Part shown: piece after piece, positions 1-12,400 of the stretch
Layout of the letters: every line of letters starts with the position of its first letter
Numbering within the stretch: position 1 is the stretch's first letter
From: Lagopus muta
Lineage: Eukaryota > Chordata > Aves > Galliformes > Phasianidae
Assembly: GCF_023343835.1 (NCBI RefSeq)
Contig: NC_064443.1
Span: forward strand, 9,486,001 to 9,550,000
Reading direction: 5' to 3'
DNA length: 64,000 nt
Notes under the pieces: generated by a model
Told to the model about the DNA's origin: nothing
Seen by the model: the letters and a program-made list of their open reading frames with translations, nothing else
Databases searched by the model: none
Translations under genes and position numbers: made by a program

Positions 1-85
1 TCGTGTCGTCTTAAAGTCACCGAGTCCAAGCATCAGCACCGCGCCCTCTAACCACGTCCCTCAGTGCCACGTCTATCCTTTTCGT
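1..85 (-). mobile_element. CR1 LINE fragment, degraded
   Basis: The words CACCGAGTCCAAG, ACCACGTCCCTCAGTGCCAC and CACGTCTATCC match the antisense CR1 3' region seen in better copies of this window (for example 33480-33545). The element is cut by the window edge and by decay. Confidence 0.6.
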
Positions 86-210
86 GAGCCTCAGGCTGGG
101 TTTAACGCAGCTGGAGAAAGCTGAGCCTCTTGTGAAATACAAAACACTGGTAAAAAGGTGCAGCGCTGTGCTTTGTGCCAAGAAGTGCTGACGTGTAGCA
201 TGTGTTTGTA

Positions 211-290
211 TCACAGAATGGCCAGGGTTGGAAGGGACCTCAAGGATCGTGAATCTCCAACCCCCGAACAACCCCTACTCCAACAAGTGA
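211..290 (-). mobile_element. CR1 LINE 3' end, short
   Basis: TCACAGAATGGCCAGGGTTG followed by GAAGGGACCT is the typical antisense CR1 3' terminus. The copy loses similarity within about 80 bp. Confidence 0.75.
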
Positions 291-3200
291 AAAGTAGTCC
301 CATGGACCTCTTGCTGAAGGTGTTTTTAAGAGTAACACAACGTTCTGCCTGCTTTCCAGGCATTTAGAGAGGGACTTATCGCTGTCCTGAAAGCTGAAGG
401 TAAACAGAAGTTGGAGGAAAGCAAATAGAGGTGCTGATACAAGAATCAGCATAAACACTGTGAAATCCACTGTGGTTTCCACAAATCTCCTTGTTCTTTT
501 CTAGGCACTTAGCTATGTTTGATTAGTTGATCTCTTCTTTCCTGATATTAACTTTAAAATTAGCAGACCTGATTTCCATTGCCTGATGGGTGGCGTTATT
601 TTTTTTTTCCCTTCTCCTTTTTATTCATTTATTGTAATGGATGTTATATCTGCCTGCCTCAAATCTTCTGAAACTGCGCACTTCTTCTAAGAGTTACCAA
701 AGATATCCACTGATGGCACTGAGACTGTTGTAGTCAGCCCTTGGCCAGTGGTGCTTGCTTTAAAATTTCCAATTTATGAATGGTTTTTACCCACTCATTT
801 CCAATTATTGAGGAAGCAGCTGTTTTTCAAATTACACACTCTTAGGCAGAGTTTACTTCATGAGATCTTTTTGGCTTATTAACACAGGGATTGACACCAT
901 TTACCAAAGGCAACTGGTGGAAGAGAAAGGAGAATTAGCAGTAATTTTGTGGAAGTCTGAACAAGGAAGCAACAACTGGGATCAAAGATAGAAGCAAACA
1001 ATGACCTGCCAGAATTTTGTGGAATTTATTAAAACACGGGAAACTGCTGTGAGAGGTGCTGATAACATCACTATGCCAGATCATGGTTAAGTTAGAAAGG
1101 ATAACGTGGCTTTATTCTTATCTAAACAGCTCTCTGCTTTCAGCCACTTAGAAGTCAGGTGAGTAGGTCACTGTCTAGACTCCATGCTCAGTGGAGATGC
1201 TGATGAGCACCTCTGGAGAAATGTTGACTCCGCTTATCTTATACATCTGTGTAAGGTGTCTTCTCAAAGATGTTATCTCGGAATCAAGCTTGGGCATTTT
1301 TGAGAGAGTCTGTGGGGAAGCTTGTCAATCCACTGTTTCTATTGTAATTGTTCTTTTGACAAATAGATAGTGTCAATCTCTAGGGCCTCACTCTATTTCT
1401 CCTTCACAGTGATAAGTCTATCCTTAGAAGATGGCTTCCCAGGATATAAAGTCACACTTGTTCTTTATGCTATGGTGTTATTTTTCTCATCTGTGACATA
1501 CAGATAGGTTAAATAAAGGGGTGTTGTTCTTCACAAGGCCCATCTGTTAGACATATGGATTTCCTGTTGTTTTTTAAAATAATTTAATCAATAATGTAAT
1601 TTGATACTAGATGAAAACAAACCTTATAATTTCATTTAGAGTTGTCTACTTAGATATAGAAGCTGAAAATTCAGTAGTTTTTTCTTACCTCTCTCTTTTG
1701 GCCATTCTGAATCTGAAAAACTTCACATTTGGGAATATGAAAATACAATACTATGGCTGAATTTGCCACTGAAGTTCAATTCTGGAAATAAATGGTTTAT
1801 GAAAGCTAGCTTCCTTAGAAATCCACAGTGAAAAGCCTCTTTTTTTGCTAACTGAATTAAAAACAAAAAAAAAAAAGACAGAGAGAGAATTCAGGGTCGG
1901 CTGCTTTGTGTCATCAGCTGTCACTGCAGAACAGAAGAGTAAAAGAAACTGACGATACAGTTGTTGGGGAATTATTTTGGTGACGCCGTGTGAGACACAG
2001 GGTCGAGTTTCAGCTTACTGTGACTCCCTAACTTCAGTTTATCTTGGGATCTATTTTGGTAGCCAGTCACACTTTGAGTGACAAAAGTGGCATTTGTAAA
2101 ACTAGGGTTGATTTTCACAGTTTTGGAGTAGTAGCGACTGCTACAAGAGGACTCAGTTTAGTACAGCGACAGCTGGTACAACTGGAATAACGATGATGAG
2201 GCTGGCATATAATAAATAAACAGCTCTTTAGAAAAAAAAAGCAGTATCTGAGAAGCAGATTAAACAACTTATTTTCATGCCTTGATTTCTTTGAACCAAA
2301 TCAGTTCCTCTGTTGTAACCTAAGTAATCCTGCTTTGAAAATAGTGTAATTTAGGGCCATTAAAATCATTAATATTCACTTAGTGGCTTTAAATTTTGTT
2401 AGTCAGTGTGTTCCAGTGTTTCACACTGTGCAAATCTTCAGCATTTGCTGCAAAATTATATATCTCAATACACCTCTATTACATTAGTATAAAATTGACA
2501 TTTAATTACTGCTTTTGAAATGTCTACACTCTGTAGTTACTGACTACAGATGCTGGACCCAATTGTGCTGAATTGTACCCTGATGCAAACAACAAAGGCT
2601 GTATGATTGCTTCAACAGTGAGAGGTAAAAAGCAGAAAATAGGAGTGGAGAGTAGAAGTGAAACAAAAGAGCTTAGATGAATTTCTCATTGCATCCAAAC
2701 AGTTCAGCTTAGCTGTAGCAGCACCGCTTACAGAAACTGTCCACAAACTGTTTGAAGGGGTCCAGTTCTTCACATCTGTGACGTGCTCACTCTCTGTTCC
2801 CACTTTGCCACTTGAATAAAGTGAATAAATTAAATAAAGGCCTTTTTTACCAAGGAAGTTAAAAGAAACTCCCTTAAGCTGTTGTTACAGCACGTCCCAG
2901 GATCTCTGGAGGAAAATGAAATCTGTTTGTTCTTCCACGTTTGTGTGTGTACACTCACACATACAAGGACATGCACCTTACAGAATGGGGCTAGTTAATA
3001 GATGCAGCATTGGGCTGCAAGAGGTACCAACAGAGCCTTGTGTACGGATCTGTTTAACAGCCATATTCATATGAAGGCTCTGATACTTGATGTACAAACC
3101 AGTAGTAGTCTGTTTAACCACAAGGTGGAAGAACTGCTTTACTTATAATGCCATCTCAGTGTGTGTGAAGTACAGAAAACTCTGCTGGCAAGTTTCATTA

Positions 3201-5277
3201 TCATTATTATTAGTTATATGGCATCAGTGGGACCGTTCAGGACCAGAACTGCACATGCTGAGTGTTATATAAACATGGCCAGGAGCTTCCTAATGGTAGC
3301 TGCTATTGCTGCACAGAGAACTTGGGTCTGTGATAGTTGAGGAGATCGCTGTGATATGTTTCTCTGCATAATCCAGCTGTGCCATTGGAGACCTCTTCTT
3401 CGATAAGGTGTTGAGAACCACATTTCCAGTTAAGTATTATGGAGTAATATTTTCTTACATAAATTTCAACTTGTACTTTATTGCAGGGCAATGGAAAATG
3501 CTGAGTGAAGGGGTCTTTCTGCCTGATTGAAGCAAAGAAATCAGTTAATTTGTCTTTTTTTTTTTCTTTCTATCCAATAAAATCCTCTGCTTCTTTAATA
3601 AAAGGACTATAAAAATGTAAATTCCTTCTAGCTGAGGACATGCATTCTAAAGGATAAAACCTGCATTTTCTATAAGAGATGCAATTCAGATTCCTTCCTA
3701 AATACAGAAGGTTAAGAAATGCAAAATCAGATCCTATCCTGAAGTTTACAGAATTGTGGTTATTTGCAAAAAAAAAATCCAATTTAGATATCTAAGCTCA
3801 AATACCAAAACCAGTGTTTAAATAGAATTGCCCTAGATGCATCAAAAGAAGTAAACTTAGCTTCCCTGTCAGACATCACCCCAATGCTGCAGTGCACAAA
3901 AGGATTTCTAACATCATTACCAGGACATGAGAAGTTAACGACGTCTTGCATGAAATGTTTTGAATCCAGAACCCCTGTCATGACTCACGTCCCTATTTCT
4001 CCAACTTGTTCACCCAGGCGCTCCTAGAACATCAATCACTCTGCTCCCTGCATTCATGGCAGTGCTTCATCTAGAGCACTTTATAAGACTGTAACTTGAA
4101 AAAGAAAAAGAGACCACAGAGAAAGGTTATTTTTCATGTTCCACTTGTTTTACTGTGGCTGCCATTACTGGATTCTGTAAAAATGATACTAGAGCTAATT
4201 ACCCCAAGCATGTTCAGAGTTGTAAGGATTAAGAACTAGCTTTCAGTTATATGATCTGCTTTTCAAACATCAAACTGGTGACCTATAAGGAGGAAAAAAA
4301 GATAAAAGAAAAATGTGTGGAGCATTAAGAAAAGAAGTGCCTGTGCTGGAAATACTGACTTCAGATTCCCCTCAGTGCCTATAGCTGAGTAACAAGATCC
4401 ATATATTTCCAATAATTGACTCATTTACATAAACATCACTACCAGTTTGGCTGTAGCTGGCATCATGTAGAAACTGGCCAAGATTAGAAATCATCACTGC
4501 CAAACTTCTGCACACCTTTTCAGATGTGGCTTTTGTCACAGAGCATTCATTTGCTCTAGAATTTTGTGAAGCATTAGCAAAAATTCCTTCTGTGCTAAAA
4601 ATACATTGAACCTATATTTAGGACTGGAGAGCTACTCATAAGAGCAGTCTGGTTTTCAAGTTATGTTTTATGTGGTACTGGATCTCTTTGCTCCAGCCCA
4701 GATGTTCTGACAGCAGTCAGAAAATACTTGTACATGTGAAATTGTGGGTTTGATTCTGAAATAGGACTGAATCCTCTCTATTTTACAGATATTTGCTTCT
4801 TGTTGAATAATTCTTTGAATCTTTCACTTTGCTGTCTTGGCAACATAGCTTTTAAATCCAGACTGTTTGCAAATTACCTTTTCAGCTATTGGGTTTTTTT
4901 TTTTTTTTTCATTTTTGGAATTCTGAGTAGCAGCAGAAATTCATCAGGTAAATTCTATTTCTGGCTTTAAAACCAAAGCTGAAACCTGAGCTGTTCGATT
5001 TGGGATACAGTGAATAAGGTTTGATTTGATTTTTATTGTATTTTGTTCAATCTCTTTTGTGAAATAACTTCAAGAACATTTGCATGAGAAACACTTTGCA
5101 ATTAAAAACAGCGTTCTATTTCCAGTTCTCCCATTTTTAAAAGTTACTGTAACATTTTTATTATGCTTGCTTATCTCCACAATATACCACTGGTTGGCAA
5201 GCAACTGCAGGTGTAAGGAGGTAGAGCTAGATGTCTCTGTAGTTTCTTCTAATAGCTTTCTTTCCTTGAATCATCAT
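291..5277. other. non-coding, no recognised feature
   Basis: This is AT-rich unique sequence. Open frames are short and without family resemblance. A 12-bp palindrome TTAGATATCTAA lies at 3784. Confidence 0.7.
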
Positions 5278-5515
5278 GGAATCATAGAATCCTTTGAGTT
5301 GGAAGGGACCCTTAAAGGGTCTGACTCCCTGCAATGAACAGGGACACTCACAGCTCCACCAGGTGCTCAGAGCCCATCCAGCCTGACCTTGGGAGGTAGC
5401 ACCCACCACCTCTGTGGGCAGCCTGTGCCAGTGCCTCGCTCAGCCCTGGCTGTAAAGAAATTCTTCCTCATATCCAATTTAAATCTCCTCCTTTTCCCCT
5501 TGTCCTGTTGACCTT
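5278..5515 (-). mobile_element. CR1 LINE 3' fragment
   Basis: GGAATCATAGAATCCTTTGA starts the antisense 3' end. The body includes CTCCACCAGGTGCTCAGAGC and GGGCAGCCTGTGCCAGTGCC. This is the same subfamily as the copies at 30625 and 43317, marked by CCCTGCAATGAACAGGGACA. Confidence 0.9.
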
Positions 5516-5640
5516 TCCTGGCACCACAAAAGTATTCACTGTCATTAACGCAGTGACCAGAACTTCTACATTCTGACTGTGAGCAGTCCCCAGGCAGCAA
5601 TATTTCCAGTGGTCTTTCAGTTCAATTTTAGTTCAACTGA

Positions 5641-5692
5641 TAGAACCATAGAACGGCCTGCGTTGAAAAGGACCGCCTTGATTTCCATCATG
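5641..5692 (-). mobile_element. CR1 LINE 3' terminus, very short
   Basis: TAGAACCATAGAACGGCCTG followed by CGTTGAAAAGGACC is a diverged CR1 3' end. It lies only 125 bp from the previous copy and may be an independent insertion. Confidence 0.7.
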
Positions 5693-8600
5693 TTTGTTGT
5701 AGGATTTGTTAAGCATGCCCTTCAAGAGCCCACTACAATTTACATAGGGCAGGCTGTTGTTGTGGATGGTTCAGCAGTGGGTTCAGTGTCATTCCCAGGA
5801 GCTGGTTCTTTCTCTAGACCTGAACCACCTGTATTTCTCAGCGGAAGAGCAGTGGCATTCAGCAGCTGGATGGTTTCAGCTTCTCAGTCAGATCTATGAA
5901 GTGTTTTCTTGAAACCATCTTTCCTTTTAAAAGAAGTTGCAGGTTGGATACAAACAAAATCAATTACTTGCTACATATCACTTTGTCTAATTGCCTTTTA
6001 ATCATTGTTTTCCTTGATCCCAGAGAAGGCTTTTAGAAGTGCTAACAGCATTGGTTTGCTGGATCACATCCTCTGAGTGGATCCCATCCCAGTGGATCTC
6101 CTAATGTACTTTATAAAATGCATCCAATAATCCAATAACAACAGAAATATGATTTAAATACACACTGCACAGATGGTTCCAAAAATGCTAGCTGCAGCTT
6201 CCCTTCACATTTGTGCTTATAAGGATTTACTTTCCTTATAAAAATAACGTGTGTCTATATCAGGCTCTATCTAGCTCAGCTGAGAAAATAAAGAGGTAAA
6301 TACAAGCTGACCTTGCAATCTCGCAGTAGTACAAGCACATTAAATTCCTCCTTAAATTCAAGTGATCAGGACAGTGGCCAACTGCAGAGAGCACATTGCT
6401 AACATGCCGTGCCAGCAATGTGCCTGGTGGTTTGCAGGTTTGACTGAACATTGCTTTTACACTGACTTACCTGAAATAAGGAACAAATAAATCAGATTAA
6501 AGATTGAGCTGCCCAGGACAGCAGCATTAGCACAGAAAATTTCCTGGCAAGATCACTGTTATTTTGCGTATCAGATGACTGCTCCATGCTGCAGTGCTGA
6601 GGGGTGGAGTCGTCATCCTTTTTGAAATGTATTTGAACAAAAACCTTTCCGAAGGTTTTATCATCTACAAACACTTGAAAAAGAGTGAACCTCTTATCCC
6701 ATGGTTTTGTTCATATGCTGTTTGGCCTCTTTGTATGAGAGCACGAGGCATCAAGCAGCAAGCTATTAATGTCTGAGTCACGACAAGGCTCTGCAGCAAT
6801 TATCAATCTTTGATTGTACAGTCTTTGACTATTCCTCCCCTTAAAGCACTCCAAAGAGCAGACTTTACAGCGGGCGAGTTTCAGGGCTGAGGTGCATGCT
6901 GGTGCACCCAGGCATGGTTTGATGAGTGAATTTTCAAGTGGCTGTGCTGGCACCATCAGCTGCTGCACCACACACCCATTAGCAGCGTTTGTTTCTTTCT
7001 CTGTGCCTCTTTGTGCTGTGCCAGTATACACAATTCTGTGGCTTCATGGCAACACGGATGATGAAACGATCTGGCTGCAAAAGGCTTTTTTTCAAGTTCT
7101 GCAGCTGAGCTGCAGACTTAGCTTCTTTCATCTGCACTTCAGAGTTCTGACTGCACCGCAAGTGGGTCTGGCTTAGATGCTTCCATTCTGCTTTTAGTCA
7201 TATCTCACAACTCACAGCAATTCTTATGCAAACATTTCAAACAACTAGAGGGCAAAAAACAAGTTATATCAATGGGAGTTCTGCCACTGATTCCAGTAGG
7301 CAAAGATCTGTCCTTAAAACATCAATACTGAGGGGTGCTGCAAGAAAGAAGAAAGTTAAAGATCCTTTAACCTCTGCATACTCTGAATGTGAGCTAGAGT
7401 TCTGTGATTCTATGAAGTCAAACACCTTGTTCCCCAGAGGGAGCTTACAGAGATACCACTTTGTGCATCTAGCCTGTCACTCTGTAGAAACTTAAAAAAT
7501 ACAGGTAAATGATAGACACCGAAATATCTGATATAACATTTGAGACTCAGATTAAATATGAGCTTTCTCCCCTTAGGATTTGAACTGACCTAAAATAAAG
7601 AACTGCTCCTTTTGTTTTCAATGGGCTACTGCTGCAGTGAATTAACCAGGAGTAAGGGCAAAATGAGGAATGAATGGAGGAGACCCATCTTAAATGGTAA
7701 GACAGGATGCTGGTTTGGGAGCTCCTTCCATTTGACCTACCTTAAATCTTTATGCGCTCTCTCCCTGTTTGGGGTGTAGATAACATTAATGCAAAATTCA
7801 TTTGGCTGATCTTTAACATTGCTAATGGGGATCATCTGGAGAAGAGAACATGAAAATCACAGGCTATTTAGTCCATGACCTTGTTATTCAGGCTCCCAGC
7901 AGGGAGGCCAGCCATGACAGTGGTTTTTTCTCTGCTGATTTTTTAGCATGTTGACCTGTTCACTAGCTATGGGATTGCCAGATAGTAACGCACTGAGCAG
8001 TGGTCAGAGACAGCCATTTACAGGGAGTAACTCTTGGCCTGCACAGTGTTTGACCTGAAAGGTGTAGGTCCCCATCACCAGGCTGTCACCTCTCACCTCA
8101 TGCTTTGTTTCCTTTCCATCCTCACCAGAAGGGTGAAATCTTAGCCCTTACAGATATTTTTAGGCAGCCCTTAGGTCTGAGTATTACAACTTGCATAACG
8201 TGAGAGAGAAGCATCTGTCCTATTTTTTATTTTTATTCATGGAACTCTTTCTGAACCATTTTTTTTTTTAAAGACTGTCAACTAGCTGCTGTACACAAGC
8301 TTCCAGCCTAAAAAAAAATAGAACACCTGGATAGTTTTCTGATCAGTGCCATTGTAGAATTATCCTGCAAACTAATTGCATTTATTTATTATGTTGTTTT
8401 GTTAGGGCTTTTTAACTGCAGGGAAATGCCAGCGTGTCTCCCTGCCTTAGTTACAAATGTTCTCTACCCTGCAAAACTTCCTAACCTGAAAGATTTTTGG
8501 ACTCTCAGGTGTCATGTATTATAAATTACCTGTCAGTTCAACTAAGATTATTTACTCAGGCACGCTGTGGGGAAGGCAACATAATTCCTACTATGAATTC

Positions 8601-9234
8601 AGCAAGTCAGCAAGTAGATGCCACATTGTTTACACTTCAGCAATATCCTAAAGCTCACTTACGCATATTCTGTAAGCAATTTCTTGGATGGAACAGTGCC
8701 TTTTAGCGGCCAGTTAAATGCATTACAGATTGGCTATGGAAACCCCCTGGAGACTCAGAGCAGCCGCTTTCCTATCAATTCAGGTAATTCAGGTCTCAGT
8801 TACCCAGTAAATCTGCTGCACTTCTGTAAACCACCTTCTATTGGCTTGAGAGCAGTTGTATCTACCTAAACAGCATAATTTATTAAATCAAATCTGCTTT
8901 GAGAAACATACACTCCTTCTTTAATTACTGCTGTTTAAATTCAGCCTCAATTAGCGACCTTGCCATTTGCTGAGATTACAGTGATTGGTATCCCTCACCA
9001 TTTTCCTGGGGAGGGGTGAATGAAATACCATAGTGAGCTGCAGACACATGGTCTGTCCTTTCCCAAGAGGGTTGAAGCTCTGAATGCTGTCCACAGCTAA
9101 AATGGAGGGAGATGGCAGGGCAATAATATAATTATTCTACCACTGTATAATATTTTGTGGTCTCTAGATCTCAGCATAACAGTACAGCCATCACCTCCTC
9201 TAAAATCAGAGCAGACTCACAGAATGGGCAGACA
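5693..9234. other. non-coding, no recognised gene
   Basis: This is AT-rich unique sequence. A 19-nt perfect hairpin lies at 7098-7116. Open frames are short and unsupported. Confidence 0.7.
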
Positions 9235-9490
9235 AGGGGGATGAGGGGATGGGGAGTAGCTTTAAACTAAATGGAGGGATTTAGTTTAGATATTAGGATA
9301 AAATTTTTTACTCGGTGGGCAGTGAAGCACTTGCCTGGCTGTCCAGAGAGCTGTGGGTGTGCCCTGGAGGTGCTCAAGGCCACACTGGATGGGCCCTGGG
9401 CAGCATGAGCTGGTGGGTGGCAGCCAGCCCACAGCGTGGGGTTGGAGCTGGGTGATCTTTAAGATCTCCTCCAGCCTAAACCACCCTGTG
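9235..9490 (+). mobile_element. CR1 LINE 3' fragment
   Basis: Sense-orientation words GGAGGTGCTCAAGGCCACAC, TGGATGGGCCCTGGGCAGC and GGTGATCTTTAAGATCTCCT identify a CR1 3' region. Confidence 0.88.
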
Positions 9491-12400
9491 CTGAGCAGTG
9501 GTGCACTGCTGTAAACATTTCACATGGATGAGCCTAAAGGATGCCCAAGGCTAGGAACAGAGCCCAGAGGTGGGCATTTTGGATCTGTGCTCTACTAATG
9601 AGCCAGCACCTCCTTGCACTCCTCCTCCTGCTGCTGGGAAGCCTGAGAGCCCACTGAATAGATATCAGAGCTGTTTTATGTTGGCATTTTGCAGTTGTTT
9701 CAGCCACGTTCTAAAGGAATGAGTCAGGGATTTGTCTATGTGGGAAGTGGTTTCCTCTCACATTACCTTATGTATGGATGAAGTACATTTCCTCTGCTGT
9801 GAGGTTGCTGATTGGGAAAACAAAGTAGTGTGGCTGACTGTCATTTTAGCGGCTGTACTTGGATCCCATTATGAAAAGCCCCCAGCCCCAGGAGGCTGGT
9901 TTGGATAACGCATTTCATAGCAAAGCTGGTGACATCACTCACATTCTTGTAAAGAATGACTAGAAAAGGAAAAAGCGGGGAAAAAATGCCAGTAGTTAAT
10001 GTGATACATTAGACAACATGTTCTTCAGTGAAACTGGAAGAAAGTCAGTCTTGAAGACGTGAGCTATAATGCAATAATGAAGACAGTTCCCTCTGTGCTT
10101 CAGACAGTTTTTGTAGCAACGACTGTTAGAGAATCAGAGATAACGATGACGGCTTGTGCCTGCAATCATTACAGCTATGGCACACGCAGCATGCAAGATG
10201 TTTAATGTCAAACTAAGCAGCATCATGCTGTGAGACAGCAGCAAACAGCGCAGAGCTCACCTGCCTGCCCAGCTGGGTCAGAGCCAGAAAGCAGAGATGT
10301 TGCAAAGAAGGTAGATTGTGTTTGCAATGAGTTTGAGCCACAGAACTTGGGTTGGAAGCCTGCTGTGGTCATCTTCCATCTTCAGAGTCAGTTTGTTCCT
10401 GGAGTAATGGGCTCCTGAGGAGCCTGGCAAACACCTCAAGTGGTCATGACCATCTTCTGGGAGGCAAAGGGGAAAAGAAGGACTGGATGGGCTGAGGCAG
10501 GAGCAGGGAAGGTAAAGGGGAACAAATTAGACCTGCACAAATCCTTTAGGAGGATTCTGAATGGACTACAGCCAGCAAAATATTTGGAGAAGGAAGAAGA
10601 CATAGGCCAGGACTAAAAGATTTCCCCAACCGTTCCTTACCTCAGCAAGGAATTCCAGCTTCTTTATGATTTGAGGCCTGAAATAGTTTCACGTTTTTAA
10701 AGAACAGCACTTTATTTGAAGTATTTTGATTAGCTATACAGAAGACAGGTTGCCAGGTAGGTGTTAAAAAGGGATTCTGCTGCTGTCAGTAAAGAACTTC
10801 CAAAAAGAATGTTATACATATGTATAGAAAATGCATACAGGTATACATCATGGAGCACTTAAACACATTTCTGTTTGAAGGTAATTTCTTCTGGCAAGGC
10901 AGCACAGCTCAGCACCGTGCTCTCTGCTCCAGCAGTACGAATGCATAACCCAGTATGGCCTTTGCCATGGCTGCAGTCAGGGGTTGTTATTAAATCTTTC
11001 CATCAGACACCCAGGCAGAGCAGTAAGCACATGGAAAGGAAGGAAGTGTACTTCTGTATAGGCTCAGTGTATATTTTCTCCATTTTCCAGTATTTCCTTT
11101 GCTTTCAACCTCAACACGTCAAATGATTGCAAATTGCAAACGTACCAGTTCCAGCTGAGCACAACTGGGGGTGAAATAGCTTTTCTTTGAAGCTACAGCT
11201 ACAGTCCACTTGAAAAGCTGTAGGGAGAGCCACAGAAATGCACAAAGAGCAGCTGAAATTCTGACCTGGGGATTCAAAGCATTATGATTCATGAAATGAA
11301 TTTTCAGAGGAGCTCCATAATCCATCAGGAGAGCAGCCTATGAAAGAGACCTCATTGCTACAGCTTAGATAGTAATCACTGGTAAATCTGTATTAAAAGA
11401 CTTCCAGATCAGCAGAAAAACAATACAGACCTGCATAAATATACTTTACAATTTTATATACTTATATGTATTATTGTAACATTTGCTTTCATTGCTTTTC
11501 GGATGATCAAGAATCTCAATACACACTTAGAGTAGAGGAAAAATGTAAGATTAAGATCCAGGGCACAATCCTTTTACATCTTGAATTCTTCCTGGGAAGT
11601 GATGGGAGCATCATTGCACCCACCTTGGCTCCTCTGTGCATAACGATCTGGGAGCAGCTCTAAGTTCCATTGCTGGGGGCTCAGTTTTAATCTCCCTCAG
11701 CCTGTTGCCTGGAACATACCTGGGAGTGCAGTATCCAACAGCTTTGTAAGCATCGAGGCAATTTTCTGCTGACAAGCTGAGGCATCCCGAATGGCAGAAT
11801 ACAGCTGGAACCCAATCCAGAACCTTCCCCATACATTTCAGTGTTGCACATAGGAAATTGTGCATGTGTTTGCCTTGCACAGGCAGTGACTGAGCCACAG
11901 GCCATCACAGTAGTGGCATGCGAGTACGCACAGTCAGGTGCCTGAGGGTTCACATGTGCAGGCAGCTCTTGTGACCTGATGGGTGAAAACAGAAATCAGA
12001 GACCCACGGGGATCCTTATGAAATGAGCTATGCACTGACAATGTCAAGATAAAACACTAATGGGAGAGCTTCAATTCGCTTTTCATAGCTTTTCATTTTC
12101 TTCTTTACTCCCCAAGCACCATGTGACCAGTAACCTCTCCAATATTTTTTTATTCTAGTTGGCAACTAGTGATGTACTGTGTTTCAAGTGAAACTGAAGC
12201 ACATGTCTTTGCTTAATAATCCCCCCATTCATTCCCACAGCCCATAGCTTGCCAGCACTGCTTTGTTCACATTTTAGAATTATGGATGATGTCAAGGCAG
12301 CCTTGATTAAAGGCTCAGCTAACTGCTGCTCAGCCGGAAAGTGGCTGAAGTAAACTATTATTTCAGTGAAGCACGCAAGCTTGGAGAGTGCATATTCTAT

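Noticed and set aside
5579..5899. 106-codon + strand open frame
   Set aside because: It begins at a non-ATG codon, crosses a CR1 terminus, and shows no domain.
10814..10825. ATACATATGTAT palindrome
   Set aside because: Alternating AT-rich palindromes of this length are common by chance, with nothing around it to suggest a role.
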